Source of the DNA: Methylotenera sp. | Lineage (GTDB): Bacteria > Pseudomonadota > Gammaproteobacteria > Burkholderiales > Methylophilaceae | Direction: 5' to 3' | Assembly: GCA_030682715.1 (NCBI GenBank) | Contig: JAUXNQ010000055.1 | Location: forward strand, 149,352 to 213,351 | DNA: 64,000 nucleotides | Shown: positions 31,782-40,341 of the stretch, piece after piece | Layout of the letters: every line of letters begins with the position of its first letter | How positions within the stretch are numbered: the stretch's first letter is position 1 | Program-made: the position numbers and the translations under genes | Notes under the pieces: model-generated | What the model saw: only the letters and a program-made list of their open reading frames with translations | Databases searched by the model: none | Told to the model about the DNA's origin: nothing

Positions 31782-33566
31782 TTACTCAAGTTGTAGCGGA
31801 GGCGCCACCTTCATTAGCTCTTCAATGGTAGTGAGACCAGCGGCTACTTTTTCAGCACCGTTGATTATCAATGGTTGCATGCCTTCTTGTTGTGCTAATT
31901 TAGTCAGTTTTACTAAGTTTGTTTCTGGTGTGATCAGTTTTCGTAATGCTGGGGTAATTGTAAGCATTTCATAAATGCCGCTACGACCCCTAAAACCAGT
32001 GTTGCGGCATTCTAGGCAGCCAACAGCTTTGTAAATATGTGCTGGTTTTGGCAGGTTGAAGGTGCCAACGAGTGCATCCCATTTGCTTTGATCAATGGGT
32101 TCTTTTGTCTTGCAACTGGGGCAAAGTGTACGCACTAGCCGCTGGGCCATGATGCCGAGTACGGTAGAGTGGATGAGGTAGGATGGTACGCCCAAGTCTA
32201 GTAAACGTGTAATAGCTGATGGTGAGTCGTTAGTGTGTAAAGTTGATAGGACTAAATGCCCTGTTAACGCAGCCTGAATCGCCATGTCCGCAGTTTCAAT
32301 GTCTCGAATTTCACCCACCATGATGATGTCTGGATCTTGGCGCATGAGGGTGCGTATGCCATCTGCAAAGCCAAGTCCGATGTTTTGTTGAACCTGCATT
32401 TGATTGAACGCAGGCTCGACCATTTCGATTGGTTCTTCCACTGTACATACGTTGACTTCTGATGTGGCAAGTAATTTTAAGGTGGAATACAGGGTAGTTG
32501 TTTTTCCTGAGCCTGTAGGGCCTGTGACTAAAATAATGCCGTTAGGCGCTTTTGTCCAAGAGCTCCATTTATCTGCTTGTTCTTTTGAAAAGCCCAGTGA
32601 TAAAAAGTCTTTACCTGAAATGTCAGGTGAAAATATACGCATCACGAGCTTTTCACCAAATGCAGTAGGCATGGTAGATAAACGTAGCTCAATTTCCTGA
32701 CCTTCTGCAGATAGCGTTTTAATGCGGCCATCCTGCGGGCGGCGCTTTTCAACCATATCCATACGACCCAGCAGCTTAATTCGGCTGGTGATGGCGTTCA
32801 TAATGTTGGGGGGGAGTTGATATACTTGATGAAGAACGCCGTCGATTCGAAAGCGCATCATGCCCATATTGCGTCTAGGTTCTAAATGAATATCGCTGGC
32901 ACGTTGTTCAAAGGCATATTTAAACAACCAGTCAACAATGTTGACCACGTGTTGTTCATTGGCGTCTAGATTTTTATCTTTACCCAGTTCTACTAATTGC
33001 TCAAAATTTTGGACACCTACAATTTGCCCTGCTTTTGCCAAATTGGCTGCATTCATTGAACTGGCTAATTTGTACATTTCAGGCAGGTAGCGATTAACCT
33101 CTAGTGGGTTTGCGAAAACCAGCTTCACCTTCATTTTAAGTACGCGCTCTAGGTCTTCAATCCAGTCGGTACTAAAAGGTTCAGTTGTAGCGATTGTTGC
33201 CATGCCATCTTTAATAGCAATTGGCATGATTTTCAGGCGTTCTGCATAGCCTTTTGATACAATTTGTGCAGCAGAACCGAAATCTAGTTTGAGTGGGTCA
33301 ATGTGATAGTAGTCTAAGCCTGCGTGGGCGGCTAACCATGATGAAAGCCATTCAACTGTAATCGCATTGTGAGGTGTATTAAGGTTTTTCCATTTTTGTT
33401 CACCAATCACTACTAGTGGATGCAGGTTAGAACTGTCTAGTTTTCGGTCTTTGTATAGTTTCTCAGCTTGTACTTTATCTAATATTCCATCGTTGACAAG
33501 GATGCGGAGCGCATCACCAAGTGTTAGGCGGCCCGATGGTTTGACTGATAGTGTAGCTTTGCTCAT
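31782..33566 (-). CDS. GspE/PilB-family secretion ATPase
   Basis: The 594-residue protein has an N-terminal MshEN-like region (about 1-160) and then the ATPase core. Visible motifs are Walker A GPTGSGKTTT, the Asp box VCTVEEPIEM, Walker B PDIIMVGEIRD and the His box LSTLHTND. A zinc ribbon (CPSC ... CLEC) lies near the C terminus, as in GspE and PilB. Such hexamers drive assembly of type II secretion pseudopili or type IV pili at the inner membrane. No other secretion or pilus gene adjoins it, so GspE versus PilB cannot be settled; the pilT-pilU genes are about 12 kb away. Confidence 0.92.
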   Translation of the reverse strand: MSKATLSVKPSGRLTLGDALRILVNDGILDKVQAEKLYKDRKLDSSNLHPLVVIGEQKWKNLNTPHNAITVEWLSSWLAAHAGLDYYHIDPLKLDFGSAAQIVSKGYAERLKIMPIAIKDGMATIATTEPFSTDWIEDLERVLKMKVKLVFANPLEVNRYLPEMYKLASSMNAANLAKAGQIVGVQNFEQLVELGKDKNLDANEQHVVNIVDWLFKYAFEQRASDIHLEPRRNMGMMRFRIDGVLHQVYQLPPNIMNAITSRIKLLGRMDMVEKRRPQDGRIKTLSAEGQEIELRLSTMPTAFGEKLVMRIFSPDISGKDFLSLGFSKEQADKWSSWTKAPNGIILVTGPTGSGKTTTLYSTLKLLATSEVNVCTVEEPIEMVEPAFNQMQVQQNIGLGFADGIRTLMRQDPDIIMVGEIRDIETADMAIQAALTGHLVLSTLHTNDSPSAITRLLDLGVPSYLIHSTVLGIMAQRLVRTLCPSCKTKEPIDQSKWDALVGTFNLPKPAHIYKAVGCLECRNTGFRGRSGIYEMLTITPALRKLITPETNLVKLTKLAQQEGMQPLIINGAEKVAAGLTTIEELMKVAPPLQLE

Positions 33567-33708
33567 TTTTTGCCTTTTAAACTAATAAACTAAATGCAAT
33601 CTATGGAACACTGCTTTGTAGTTTAACATGGACTAATTTTTCTGATAGGAGTCTATTAGTATGCATTCGGGTTATGAAGTATGCGCTTTTATGATTGCCA
33701 TTGATGAT

Positions 33709-34602
33709 TTAGCTATTAGGTGTGATTTGCATCGATAAATCAATTGCTTTAATGTCTTTAGTGATTGCGCCGATTGAAATGCGGTCAACCCCTGTTTGTG
33801 CAATTTCACGAACGTTGCTTAGAGTAATGCCTCCAGATGCTTCTAATACTGCTTTGTTAGCCACGGCGTTGTTAATTTTTACAGCTTCGCACAGCAGAGC
33901 GATATTAAAGTTATCTAAAAGAATGCTCGTGGCACCAGCATCTAATGCCTCTTGTAGTTGTTCTAGGTTTTCTACTTCAATTTGTATGCTTTTACCACAA
34001 TTGAGTGCAAAAGCTTGTTGCATCACTTTGCTTATACTTCCTGCTGCGGCGATGTGGTTTTCTTTAATAAGAATGCCATCATAGAGTGCAAGCCGCTGAT
34101 TGTGGCCTCCACCGATAGTGACTGCATATTTCTGCGCTAGCCGCAGATTAGGTATTGTTTTTCGGGTATCAAGAATGTGCGCGGATGTACCAGCAATGGC
34201 ATCTACATATTTAGCTGACTCGGTAGCGGTAGCTGAGAGTGTTTGCAGGAAATTAAGTGCGCAGCGTTCCGCAGTTAATAAAGAGCGAGCTAAGCCTGTT
34301 ATTTTGCACAATGTTTGGTTAGGCTGTACATGCTCGCCTTCAGTGACTAGCCAATCAATCTGTACATAAGTGTCAATCTGTTTGAAGCATGTATTAAACC
34401 AATCGATACCACAAATAACAGCATGTTCACGCACAATTACTTTTGCAGTCGCTGTTTGTGTTGCGGGCACCAGCATTGCTGTGAGGTCTCCACTACCAAC
34501 GTCTTCATCTAGCGCATTTTTAACTTGCGCCTGCACTATAGTATTGAAATCGGCTGTATTGAAGTTTTTTAGACCGACTGAGTGGTATTTATTCGTTTGC
34601 AT
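33709..34602 (-). CDS. nadC: Nicotinate-nucleotide pyrophosphorylase (carboxylating)
   Basis: The 297-residue protein has the NadC layout: DVGSGDLTAMLVP near the start, ERCALNFLQTLS, the catalytic region HILDTRKTIPNLR, the GGGHNQR loop, KENHIAAAG, IEVENLEQLQEALDAGA and a C-terminal EASGGITLSNV. It converts quinolinate and PRPP to nicotinate mononucleotide in de novo NAD synthesis. It is divergent from a glutathione S-transferase gene, with 87 bases between them. Confidence 0.97.
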   Translation of the reverse strand: MQTNKYHSVGLKNFNTADFNTIVQAQVKNALDEDVGSGDLTAMLVPATQTATAKVIVREHAVICGIDWFNTCFKQIDTYVQIDWLVTEGEHVQPNQTLCKITGLARSLLTAERCALNFLQTLSATATESAKYVDAIAGTSAHILDTRKTIPNLRLAQKYAVTIGGGHNQRLALYDGILIKENHIAAAGSISKVMQQAFALNCGKSIQIEVENLEQLQEALDAGATSILLDNFNIALLCEAVKINNAVANKAVLEASGGITLSNVREIAQTGVDRISIGAITKDIKAIDLSMQITPNS

Positions 34603-34689
34603 TAGTAAGTTGTCGTAAAAGGGGCTTGTGATTGAATTATAATGCTAACAAAGAATCTATAAACATCAACATTGTGATTAGTAAATATT

Positions 34690-35304
34690 ATGAAGCTTTT
34701 ATACACGGTAAATAGTCCGTATGCACGTAAAGTGCGCATTGTTGCGGCAGAGAAACACATTGAGGTTCAATTGCAGGAGGTGGTGTTGTCCGTGCCTGAT
34801 TGCCCTGTGAAGGAATATAACCCATTAGGCAAAGTGCCAGTGCTGATTTTGAGTGATGGCGATAGCCTGTACGACTCTCGGGTGATCGCTGAGTACTTGG
34901 ATAATCGCACGCCATTGGCGCATTTGATTCCTAAAGATAATGGTGCGAAATCCGCTGTGCGCCGATGGGAGGCATTGGCTGATGGTGTTTGTGATGCGGC
35001 TGTCGCAGTCATGCTAGAACAAAGAAAAACAGAACAGATGCAGGACCTAGCATTTATTGCAAAGCAAATGGATAAAGTATCGCGCGGGCTGAATGTACTA
35101 AATAATGATTTGGGTCAAAATAAATGGTGTGTAGATGACACCTTTAGCTTAGCTGATATTGCGGTAGGTTGTACCTTGGGTTATCTTGGTCTTAGATTTA
35201 GCCAAGTGATTAATTTGGCTGAGGACTATGCAAATTTGGACCGCTTACAAGTAACTTTACTGCAACGTCAGTCATTTAAAGATACATTACCTGTTGCTAA
35301 TTAA
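34690..35304 (+). CDS. Glutathione S-transferase family protein
   Basis: The 204-residue protein has an N-terminal thioredoxin-like GST domain (YTVNSPYARKVRIVAAEKH, GKVPVLILSDGDSLYDSRVI) and a C-terminal helical domain with the N-capping box FSLADIAVGCTLGYL. Ser9, in NSPYARK, is the likely glutathione-activating residue. The substrate is unknown. It resembles the GST type found singly in many beta- and gammaproteobacteria. Confidence 0.9.
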   Translation: MKLLYTVNSPYARKVRIVAAEKHIEVQLQEVVLSVPDCPVKEYNPLGKVPVLILSDGDSLYDSRVIAEYLDNRTPLAHLIPKDNGAKSAVRRWEALADGVCDAAVAVMLEQRKTEQMQDLAFIAKQMDKVSRGLNVLNNDLGQNKWCVDDTFSLADIAVGCTLGYLGLRFSQVINLAEDYANLDRLQVTLLQRQSFKDTLPVAN

Positions 35305-35400
35305 TTGTGGGTGATTGTGCTTTGGGTGATAGTACTTATTGATCAACCTCTATTTTGTACAAGCTTGCTGATTAGGCATGTTTCAGTTTGATCGTTATTA

Positions 35401-35426
35401 AGCTTAAACAGTAAAAACTTTAAGCT
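35401..35426. repeat. AT-rich 8-bp inverted repeat between convergent genes
   Basis: AGCTTAAA and TTTAAGCT flank a ten-base loop (CAGTAAAAAC) between the ends of the GST gene and the gene at 35433. It may serve as a weak bidirectional terminator, but no clear T tract follows. Confidence 0.4.
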
Positions 35427-35432
35427 ATCACT

Positions 35433-35762
35433 TTAAAAAAGCTCGTTGCTTTCGTCAAGAATCCCTGAGAGTTGTGACTTACTCCGCATAGATTGCCTTT
35501 GATTCAGACGTTTCTGTGCTTCCTCTGGTAGGTCTGTAAAACGTATAGTATTGCGCTCTACCAGCAGCGAAATTAAATCTTCCAGAACCCTTGCTAAATG
35601 AATATCACTTTCACGGAAGGCATCACCTTCTGCGAGTGAGTTTTCCAAGAATTTAATATACGTTTTATCTGTGGCATCAACCTGTATCCAGTTATCATTC
35701 AGCTTCTCTGAGGCGCTGGTGGCGATAATTTGGCCTAGGGAGTTTTTAAGTATATACGCCAT
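35433..35762 (-). CDS. Conserved small protein of unknown function ('tryptophan synthase subunit beta-like')
   Basis: The 109-residue soluble protein has an N-terminal strand-rich part (YILKNSLGQIIATS) and a helical C-terminal half (HLARVLEDLISLLVERNTIR, FTDLPEEAQKRLNQRQSMR). It resembles short proteobacterial proteins often labelled 'tryptophan synthase subunit beta-like', from memory. It has none of the PLP-site features of TrpB, so the name is not functional evidence. It follows mnmA on the same strand by 15 bases. Confidence 0.75.
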   Translation of the reverse strand: MAYILKNSLGQIIATSASEKLNDNWIQVDATDKTYIKFLENSLAEGDAFRESDIHLARVLEDLISLLVERNTIRFTDLPEEAQKRLNQRQSMRSKSQLSGILDESNELF

Positions 35763-35777
35763 AGTGATATCCTTTTT

Positions 35778-36887
35778 TTAAATTGAACCAGTAATAATGC
35801 CGCCGCCCAAGCACACATTGCTTTCGTAGACGACAGCTGATTGACCTGGCGTGATGGCCCATTGTTTTTGCCCAAACTTAATTTCTACTTCATTGGTGCT
35901 GATGCTATCAATTTCACATGGTGCATCGGGTTGGCGGTAACGAGTTTTTGTTGCGTAAACCCAGTTAATAGTTGGGTTTTCATCACTAATCCAATGAAGT
36001 TGACCCGCCTTAAGGCCGTCGTTAAGTAGCAAAGGGTGTTCATGGCCCTGCACGACGATGAGTTCGTTCTTTTCCATGTCTTTTGCTGCAACAAACCATG
36101 GCTCACCATTGCTCTCTCGACTACCGCCAATTTTTAGACCTTGGCGTTGCCCTAATGTGTAATACATTAAGCCTTCGTGCCTGCCTACTAATTTGCCCTC
36201 GGGGGTCTTCATGTCACCAGGTTCACGCGGTAAGTATTTGCTTAAAAACTCCTGAAATGGACGCTCGCCAATAAAGCAAATGCCAGTTGAGTCCTTTTTT
36301 TCTGCGTTAATTAGCCCTGCATTGCGTGCAATTTCACGTACTTCACGTTTTAAGTGTTGACCAAGTGGGAACAAGGTTTTAGATAATTGCGCTTGATTTA
36401 GGCGATATAGGAAATAGCTTTGGTCTTTGCTGCCATCATCTGCTTTCATGAGTTGGAATAAACCAGGTTTTAGTGGGTTTTCTCGCACTTGTGCATAGTG
36501 ACCAGTGGCGATTAAATCTGCGCCCATGCTCATTGCATGATCTAAAAATGCTTTGAATTTGATTTCAGCATTGCAAAGAATGTCTGGATTAGGCGTACGT
36601 CCAGCTTGATATTCGCTTAAGAAGTTGGAAAAAACGCGGTCTTTGTATTCTTTGCTAAAGTTAACTGCTTCGATGTCGATACCAATTTTATCTGCAACTG
36701 ACACGGCGTCGATTAAATCTTGCTTGCTTGAGCAATATTCGTCTGTATCGTCATCTTCCCAGTTTTTCATGAAAAGACCAGTCACTTCATAACCTTGTTG
36801 CTTGAGCAGTAGGGCTGTCACGGACGAGTCTACGCCGCCAGAAAGGCCGACCACTATTTTCTTTTTTGGAGCTTTATTTAAATTCAT
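35778..36887 (-). CDS. mnmA: tRNA-specific 2-thiouridylase MnmA
   Basis: The 369-residue protein has the PP-loop [15 protein letters not shown] and the two catalytic cysteines, in [12 protein letters not shown] and [13 protein letters not shown]. The GHYAQVRE and [10 protein letters not shown] segments are also characteristic. It activates U34 of tRNA-Lys, -Glu and -Gln with ATP and inserts sulfur relayed from IscS. It starts 25 bases after the upstream Nudix gene, a common pairing (nudJ-mnmA). Confidence 0.97.
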   Translation of the reverse strand: MNLNKAPKKKIVVGLSGGVDSSVTALLLKQQGYEVTGLFMKNWEDDDTDEYCSSKQDLIDAVSVADKIGIDIEAVNFSKEYKDRVFSNFLSEYQAGRTPNPDILCNAEIKFKAFLDHAMSMGADLIATGHYAQVRENPLKPGLFQLMKADDGSKDQSYFLYRLNQAQLSKTLFPLGQHLKREVREIARNAGLINAEKKDSTGICFIGERPFQEFLSKYLPREPGDMKTPEGKLVGRHEGLMYYTLGQRQGLKIGGSRESNGEPWFVAAKDMEKNELIVVQGHEHPLLLNDGLKAGQLHWISDENPTINWVYATKTRYRQPDAPCEIDSISTNEVEIKFGQKQWAITPGQSAVVYESNVCLGGGIITGSI

Positions 36888-36912
36888 GATTCAAATTCAT
36901 CAGGTATTTGGA

Positions 36913-37356
36913 TTATAAGTGTGTAACGACTGAGAGTGGAAAATGTTGTCCACTCAGATAGTCTTCAATACAAGTAATGACTTGTGGGCTACGCATGAGC
37001 ATGGCGTTATTGCGAATTTCTTCAGCTGACATCCAGACGGTGCGAATAATGCCATCATCAAGGCCAAGTGCTGGTTGGTGATTACTGACATTGCCAATGT
37101 ACGCAAACCTTAAATAAGTGGTCTCATTGTGCTCATGTTTCCAATGGTAGGCGCCCAGTAAACTAGTCGGATGGAAAGTATAGGCGGTTTCTTCCAAAGT
37201 CTCGCGTATCACTGCTTCCAGCAATGTTTCGTTATCTTCAAGATGACCTGCTGGTTGGTTGAAGCGGTTTCCGCGATCCGTCATTTCTTCTACCAGTAGA
37301 AATTTACCGTTTTCTTCGATAATCGCCGCGACTGTGGCGTGTGGCATCCATTGCAT
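36913..37356 (-). CDS. nudJ: NudJ-like Nudix hydrolase
   Basis: The 147-residue protein has an intact Nudix box (GHLEDNETLLEAVIRETLEE) and begins WMPHATVAAIIEENGKFLLV, as in NudJ (phosphatase for HMP-PP and other nucleoside diphosphates and triphosphates). The position just before mnmA on the same strand agrees with NudJ. Exact substrate choice cannot be read from sequence. Confidence 0.87.
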   Translation of the reverse strand: MQWMPHATVAAIIEENGKFLLVEEMTDRGNRFNQPAGHLEDNETLLEAVIRETLEETAYTFHPTSLLGAYHWKHEHNETTYLRFAYIGNVSNHQPALGLDDGIIRTVWMSAEEIRNNAMLMRSPQVITCIEDYLSGQHFPLSVVTHL

Positions 37357-37439
37357 AATGTGGTCTTATATTAATTTACCGTTATTTTACTCTTAAGCAC
37401 GCCATTTACTGAAATATCTCTTTAGGCGTAATTTGGTCA

Positions 37440-38093
37440 TCATGCCAATGCAGGGAAAAGCCCAGTCAGGCCATGCGCAATAAACTCAACGGCCATGGCG
37501 GCTAAAATCAAGCCCATTAGTCTTGTGACAACATTAATGCCGATAGTGCCTAGCTTGTATGAGATTCTGACCGATAATTTTAATACCAGCCAAATGGTGA
37601 TACAGACGAGTGATATTGGAATAATAAGAGACAGATGGCCAAGTAGACCAGAGTGCTTTTGCGCAGTAATAATCATGTTACTGATGGCTCCTGGCCCTGC
37701 AAGCAATGGGATGCTAAGCGGTACAATCGCGATGACCTCACGTTCAGCAAGTGTTTGCGCTTCTTCAGGGGTTTGACGAGCACCGCTTTGCTTGCCATGC
37801 ATCATGGAAATGGCGATTAGCATGAGTAGAATGCCACCACCTACCTGAAATGATGGGATAGACACGCCAAAGAAGTCTAAGATTTGATCGCCCATCAGCG
37901 ATGATATCGTCAGTATGATAAATACTGAAAACGCCACTGTTTTAGCGGTTTTTGCTCTTTCCTCACTGCTCCAGCCACTGGTTGCGCTGATGAAGATAGG
38001 CACGCTACCAATAGGGTTTACAATAGCAAACAAGCCTAGGCTGATTTTAAATAAACTTGGCCAATCGATCATATTCATTCCCATTTCATGCAA
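37440..38093 (-). CDS. MarC-family inner-membrane protein
   Basis: The 217-residue protein has six predicted membrane helices, with LFAIVNPIGSVPIFISAT near the start and PLSIPLLAGPGAISNMII in the middle, both signatures of the MarC (UPF0056) family. The function is unknown; the old link to multiple antibiotic resistance is not supported. Several Met codons lie at the N terminus; a GGGA before the sixth to eighth residues suggests the true start may be a few codons downstream. Confidence 0.92.
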   Translation of the reverse strand: MHEMGMNMIDWPSLFKISLGLFAIVNPIGSVPIFISATSGWSSEERAKTAKTVAFSVFIILTISSLMGDQILDFFGVSIPSFQVGGGILLMLIAISMMHGKQSGARQTPEEAQTLAEREVIAIVPLSIPLLAGPGAISNMIITAQKHSGLLGHLSLIIPISLVCITIWLVLKLSVRISYKLGTIGINVVTRLMGLILAAMAVEFIAHGLTGLFPALA

Positions 38094-38146
38094 TCTAATG
38101 CTATTAACGCGTTGTTAATTCTTAGATAGTAAATTAAAGTACCTAT

Positions 38147-38749
38147 ATGTGGAAAAATAATCATAAAAATTCAACCATTATTCTTGCATCACGCAGCCCT
38201 CGCCGTGTGGAGTTGCTCAAGCAGATTAGCTTAGATTGCGAAATCTATCCAGCTGATATCGATGAGTCTCAATTACCTAACGAGTCGCCAGTGCAATATG
38301 TGCTGAGGTTAGCTCAAGAAAAGGCGACTGCTTGTGGTTCTATGCTACCAACAGAATGTCTTAATTATCCTATCTTGGCCGCAGATACAACGGTGGCTTT
38401 ATCTGACCTCGTATTAGGCAAGCCTGTAGATGACGATGATGCGCGTGATATGCTAAGCAAACTGTCGGCTTGCACGCATCAAGTGCATACGGCAGTAGCA
38501 CTGAGTTTTAATGGTGAACTCGAGGTGTTATTGAGCTCGACTAATGTTGAAATGATGACATTGTCGGCGGAACAAATAGAACAATATATTGCCACAGGAG
38601 ATCATCGAGACAAGGCTGGCAGCTATGGCATACAGGGCTTAGCGGGTGCTTGGATCAAAAGAATAGAAGGAAGCTATACTGGCGTGATGGGGCTGCCGAT
38701 ATATGAAACCGCAGCTTTGTTAAGAAAACATCGCATTATTACGATTTAA
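38147..38749 (+). CDS. Maf-family nucleoside triphosphate pyrophosphatase
   Basis: The 200-residue protein has the Maf opening IILASRSPRRVELLKQI, the conserved Asp in ILAADTTVAL and GSYGIQGLAGAWIKRIEGSY. The last matches the YhdE (dTTP/UTP pyrophosphatase) class. It hydrolyses non-canonical or excess nucleotides. It lies 27 bases upstream of rng, the usual maf-rng operon. Confidence 0.94.
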   Translation: MWKNNHKNSTIILASRSPRRVELLKQISLDCEIYPADIDESQLPNESPVQYVLRLAQEKATACGSMLPTECLNYPILAADTTVALSDLVLGKPVDDDDARDMLSKLSACTHQVHTAVALSFNGELEVLLSSTNVEMMTLSAEQIEQYIATGDHRDKAGSYGIQGLAGAWIKRIEGSYTGVMGLPIYETAALLRKHRIITI

Positions 38750-38776
38750 ACGATTAATGAATGAAGTGAGTATAAA

Positions 38777-40228
38777 TTGAGCGAAGAAGTACTAATTAAT
38801 GTAACGCCGCAAGAAACTCGTATTGCCATGATGGAAAATGGCGTAGTACAAGAGCTGCAAATTGAACGTAGTTCATCATTAGGTTTAGTGGGTAATATCT
38901 ATCGAGGTGTGGTATGCCGAGTGTTGCCAGGTATGCAGTCGGCTTTTGTTGAAGTTGGTTTGCAGCGAGCCGCTTTTTTACATGCTGGTGACATTTTGGA
39001 ATGTGGTGACTCTGACCTGAAGCGACCAATACAAGAGGTGCTGCATGAAGGTCAGTCTGTGATGGTGCAGGTGATTAAAGAGCCGATAGGCACCAAGGGG
39101 GCGAGGCTGACAACGCAAATAAGTATTGCTGGGCGTTTTTTGGTGTACTTGCCTCAGCAAGAGCGTATTGGTGTTTCACAACGTATTGAAGTGGAGGCTG
39201 AGCGAGAGTCTTTAAAAGCGCGATTGCTGGGTTTGCTGCCTGAGGAGCGAGTAGGAGGCTATATAATCCGTACCATGTCAGAAGCTGCTACTGATGAAGA
39301 GTTATTGGCAGATATCGACTATTTAAATAAAACCTGGACGCATATTAAAGGCAAGAGTATTACCGTACCAGAACGTACCTTGATATTTCAAGATTTGAAT
39401 TTGCCGATGCGTGTGTTGCGTGACGTGCTATGTGCGGACACTGAAGTGGTGCGTGTTGACTCGAGTGAAACGTATCAAAAATTAGTGGATTTTTCTAATT
39501 TATATGCAATCGCTGCACTAGATAAATTGGTGCATTACCAAGGTGAGCGACCACTGTTTGATTTGTATAGTATAGAGCAGGAGATTGAAAAAGCAATGTC
39601 ACGTAAAGTGGAGCTAAAGTCTGGGGGGTATTTGATTTTTGACCAGACTGAGGCTTTAACAACAGTTGATGTGAATACTGGTAGTTTTGTCAGTGGCAAG
39701 AACTTATCTGACACAATCTTTAAAACCAACCTTGAGGCAGCCCAGTCAATAGCGCGTCAACTAAGGCTCAGAAATTTGGGTGGTATCATCATTATTGATT
39801 TTATTGATATGGATGAAGATGTTCAGCGCGCAGCTGTGCTCGAGGAGCTACAAAAGGCAGTCGCGCGTGATCGTGCGCGAACTGGCATTAACGGTTTTAC
39901 GCCGCTAGGGTTGGTGGAGATGACGCGTAAAAGAACGCGAGAAAGCTTAGCGCATATACTATGTGAGCCATGTTCTACATGCAAAGGCCGTGGTGAGTTG
40001 AAAACTGCGCAAACGGTATGTTATGAAATTTTACGTGAACTGCTACGAGAAGCACGTCAGTTTAGTGCACGTGAGTTACGTGTACTGGCCGCTCCTAAGG
40101 TGATTGAAATGTTGCTTGATGAAGAGTCGCAGAGTTTGGCGAATTTATCGGATTTTATCGCTAAGCCTATTTCATTACAGGTTGAATCTAGCTACGGGCA
40201 AGAATCGTTTGATATTATTTTGATGTAG
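38777..40228 (+). CDS. rng: Ribonuclease G
   Basis: The 483-residue protein has an S1 domain near the start (NIYRGVVCRVLPGMQSAFVE), the catalytic Asp residues in TVDVNTGSF and IIIDFIDM, and the zinc-link CEPCSTCKGRG. It lacks the long C-terminal scaffold of RNase E, which identifies RNase G. It matures the 5' end of 16S rRNA and degrades some mRNAs. The start is TTG, giving the family N terminus MSEEVLINVTPQETRIA. Confidence 0.96.
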   Translation: MSEEVLINVTPQETRIAMMENGVVQELQIERSSSLGLVGNIYRGVVCRVLPGMQSAFVEVGLQRAAFLHAGDILECGDSDLKRPIQEVLHEGQSVMVQVIKEPIGTKGARLTTQISIAGRFLVYLPQQERIGVSQRIEVEAERESLKARLLGLLPEERVGGYIIRTMSEAATDEELLADIDYLNKTWTHIKGKSITVPERTLIFQDLNLPMRVLRDVLCADTEVVRVDSSETYQKLVDFSNLYAIAALDKLVHYQGERPLFDLYSIEQEIEKAMSRKVELKSGGYLIFDQTEALTTVDVNTGSFVSGKNLSDTIFKTNLEAAQSIARQLRLRNLGGIIIIDFIDMDEDVQRAAVLEELQKAVARDRARTGINGFTPLGLVEMTRKRTRESLAHILCEPCSTCKGRGELKTAQTVCYEILRELLREARQFSARELRVLAAPKVIEMLLDEESQSLANLSDFIAKPISLQVESSYGQESFDIILM

Positions 40229-40341
40229 TGAATTGATTAAGTGCTAGATACCCTTAATTTAATCGTATCTATATCTAGCTTTAATCATTTTTACTTTGGA
40301 TTAGGCTGTGTACTTAACTTCATTACTAGACTTTAATTACG

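Noticed and set aside
40229..40341. Terminator between rng and the dynamin-like gene
   Set aside because: Only a weak 6-bp AGATAC/GTATCT pairing with a long loop was found, without a T tract.
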